Source: Bacteroidota bacterium (GTDB taxonomy: Bacteria; Bacteroidota; Bacteroidia; Bacteroidales; Paludibacteraceae). From it: DNA of 64,000 nt. A program made the translations under genes and the position numbers. Below, in pieces: positions 62,413-64,000 of this stretch; the first letter of the stretch is position 1; each line of letters opens with the position of its first letter. Location of the stretch: the NCBI GenBank assembly GCA_023391625.1, contig JAEWAN010000025.1, positions 51,165-115,164 on the forward strand, read 5' to 3'. Under the pieces are notes generated by a model, which worked only from the letters and a program-made list of their open reading frames with translations, was not told the DNA's origin and searched no databases.

Positions 62413-64000
62413 TAAAAACGTATGTTATAAGATATGTAGGGGATAGGTATCCCGAAAATAGACATTTTATATCCTTTGATTTGGCCTTCTTCCTGTATGT
62501 AATACACGGAATACGGGTTTTTACGGCCTGTCACATTGTAAACGCCGATGGAGAACATGCTGTGGGTAAGCCGTTTCAGGTTATGACCCGGTTCTATGTT
62601 AAATGCTATGTCCGTGCGGAAATAATCCGGTATCCGGTATTTGTTTCGTTCTGAATAATACCCGTATTCTCCTCCGCCGTATTCATATTTGGCCACGGGC
62701 AAGGTAATGGGGCGTCCGGTGCTGTATTCGCAGTTCAGCGAGAAACTGTACCGTTGTGTGAAACGGTAGTTTCCTACTAATTTGATGTCGTGCGGTTTGT
62801 CAAAATCAGCAGCATACCATTGACCTCCGTTCACCGGGGATACAATGCGCGGATCGTTTTGTCGCAGTTCGGTGCGGGAGTAAGAATAACTTATCCACCC
62901 GTTCAGTTTCCCCTGTGTTTTTTTCACCATAAGTTCCACACCGTAAGCCCGTCCTTGTGTGCTGAGGACATCCCTTTCAAGGTGGTGGTTCATGCTCAGT
63001 TCCGCTCCGTTTCGGTAGTCCAGATAGTTATTCATGTTCTTGTAATAACCTTCTATGGATGTTTCAATCATGCCGTTTGCAAAGTTTTTATACAAACCTA
63101 CGGATGCCTGCAGGCCGGTTTGAGGTTTGATGTTTACATCGCTCAGCTTCCATGTGTCTGTGGGCGACATGACGGTGGAGTTGGATATTTTATGAATATA
63201 CTGACGCATGGTGTTTACCCCGGCTTTTATAGAAAAGTCTGGAGTAAAAGCATAACGTGCGGAAACCCGGAATTCGGGGCCCAGATAGGTTTTTATTACT
63301 CCCTTGGCATCGGTCACCTGCTCTGTGATAGTACTTTCAGACGGAAGGTATGCCGGGTCGTACAAGTCGTAAGAACGTTGTCCCAGTACGTTGAACATAG
63401 ATAAACGGATACCCATGTCTAATGAAAGTTTAGAGGTTATATCCCAAATGTCTCCTATGTATAAGGCTGATTCCAGTGCCCGTTCCTGTTGTATCTGATC
63501 CGGAGTGACGAGCGACTCGTCTCCGGCGGGAGTGTATTTCCCGGGATTCAGGGAGTAGAACAAGGTGCTTAATCCGAAAGAAAGGGTGTGTTTCCTGTTT
63601 GCCGACCAGCGAAAATCTGCTTTACCGAATCCCTGGTCTATGCCGAATCCCATATTGTATGCCTGGGACGGGTTTTCAGTGTCCCTTGTATTAAAGTCAT
63701 AATGGTCATATCCGGCCGTGTAAGTACCTGTGAGGTTGGAATTAATCAGTTGCAGCCATTTAACAGAAGCGTTGGCGTTCTGGTAGTTGTATTTTTCGTT
63801 GGCATCGAAGCTGAAATTATCCCTGCTGTAATATCCGGACACGCGCATGCTGTTGGAAGCATTGACTTTGTGGCTGATAATGGCGTTCAAGTCGTAAAAG
63901 CCGGCTTGTCCGTTGTTAAAACCGCTGCTTTCAGGCAGTTGTCTGAGTATCCAGTTGGAGTAAGTAGTACGTCCGGCCAGTGCAATGGAGGTTTTATCTT
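62412..64000 (-). CDS. TonB-dependent outer-membrane receptor (5' end outside window)
   Basis: The frame stays open to the window edge, so the N-terminal part, including the plug, is not visible; about 529 residues of barrel are. KTSIALAGRTTYSNWILRQL, GYYSRDNFSFDANEKYNY, LGPEFRVSARYAFTPDF and NGWISYSYSRTELRQ are β-strand hairpins typical of the barrel, and the C-terminus IPIPYISYNIRF ends in Phe as outer-membrane proteins do. It imports a large nutrient using TonB energy. It heads the operon with DUF4249. Confidence 0.88.
   Translation of the reverse strand, partial: DKTSIALAGRTTYSNWILRQLPESSGFNNGQAGFYDLNAIISHKVNASNSMRVSGYYSRDNFSFDANEKYNYQNANASVKWLQLINSNLTGTYTAGYDHYDFNTRDTENPSQAYNMGFGIDQGFGKADFRWSANRKHTLSFGLSTLFYSLNPGKYTPAGDESLVTPDQIQQERALESALYIGDIWDITSKLSLDMGIRLSMFNVLGQRSYDLYDPAYLPSESTITEQVTDAKGVIKTYLGPEFRVSARYAFTPDFSIKAGVNTMRQYIHKISNSTVMSPTDTWKLSDVNIKPQTGLQASVGLYKNFANGMIETSIEGYYKNMNNYLDYRNGAELSMNHHLERDVLSTQGRAYGVELMVKKTQGKLNGWISYSYSRTELRQNDPRIVSPVNGGQWYAADFDKPHDIKLVGNYRFTQRYSFSLNCEYSTGRPITLPVAKYEYGGGEYGYYSERNKYRIPDYFRTDIAFNIEPGHNLKRLTHSMFSIGVYNVTGRKNPYSVYYIQEEGQIKGYKMSIFGIPIPYISYNIRF

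Noticed and set aside
1..64000. CRISPR array, rRNA, prophage
   Set aside because: No regularly spaced repeats, no rRNA signature and no phage structural gene were seen.

Overview
The window looks like a Bacteroidales chromosome. Support comes from promoters of the Bacteroidetes type (TTTG about 20 bp upstream of TAnnTTTG), two T9SS-type C-terminal sorting domains on large secreted enzymes plus one on a tiny protein, a gldF-like gene, a TonB receptor with a DUF4249 lipoprotein, lpxB, DUF3098 next to ftsX and uppP, and DUF1460 and DUF4834 proteins. T9SS cargo together with Bacteroides-like RHS loci would fit Odoribacteraceae or a neighbouring family, but the genus cannot be fixed from sequence reading alone.

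Region 1 (1-15.4 kb) is an A+T-rich accessory island built around an RHS polymorphic-toxin locus. The 3' end of a YD-repeat gene is followed by a complete 1297-residue RHS protein (DUF6443, YD repeats, RHS core, Gly/Ala-rich tip). Behind it lies about 10 kb of debris: a decayed zinc-ribbon/MULE-type transposase, an AbiEi-type antitoxin remnant, a decayed tyrosine recombinase with an HTH/zinc-finger remnant, and then a row of orphan RHS tips (two zinc-peptidase-like, one Gly/Ala-rich, one SQQP-type linker, one cysteine-type) interleaved with small secreted, lipoprotein or membrane proteins that read as immunity genes. Several are broken by frameshifts. Two immunity-like genes have an eight-A tract directly after ATG that puts the rest of the gene out of frame.

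Region 2 (15.4-30.0 kb) is housekeeping and stress genes: metF, a DUF4834 protein, lpxB, a ComEA-like HhH protein, a PfkB sugar kinase, a DUF1460 amidase, a UbiB-family kinase-like protein, a GNAT plus a MarR regulator with a palindromic operator, a TetR regulator with matching operators before itself and before a MATE efflux gene, a small lipoprotein with a SecD-like head, a T9SS-sorted M6 metalloprotease and a TtcA-like tRNA thiolase.

Region 3 (30.0-36.0 kb) holds a tRNA-Gly(GCC)-Leu(CAG)-Leu(GAG) cluster with a good promoter and terminator, a glycosyltransferase, and a LamG/Ig/GH43-like secreted enzyme. Region 4 (36.0-47.6 kb) has the ftsX-DUF3098-uppP-truB-queA run, a thioesterase, an ACT/aryl-CoA ligase/aminotransferase group that suggests aromatic amino-acid or arylacetate metabolism, a sorting-domain-only mini-protein, a GNAT-YoaP fusion and a TlpA-like lipoprotein. 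Region 5 (47.9-64.0 kb) has valS, a DUF2148 protein, an MFS transporter, ddl, a polyprenyl synthase, a PagL-like outer-membrane protein, gldF without gldG, surE, and at the end a minus-strand operon of TonB receptor (cut by the window edge), DUF4249 lipoprotein and a plug-containing secreted protein.

Cell-envelope work links much of the core: lipid A (lpxB, PagL-like), undecaprenyl recycling (uppP), peptidoglycan (ddl, ftsX, DUF1460) and outer-membrane export and uptake. No CRISPR array, rRNA or replication origin was seen.
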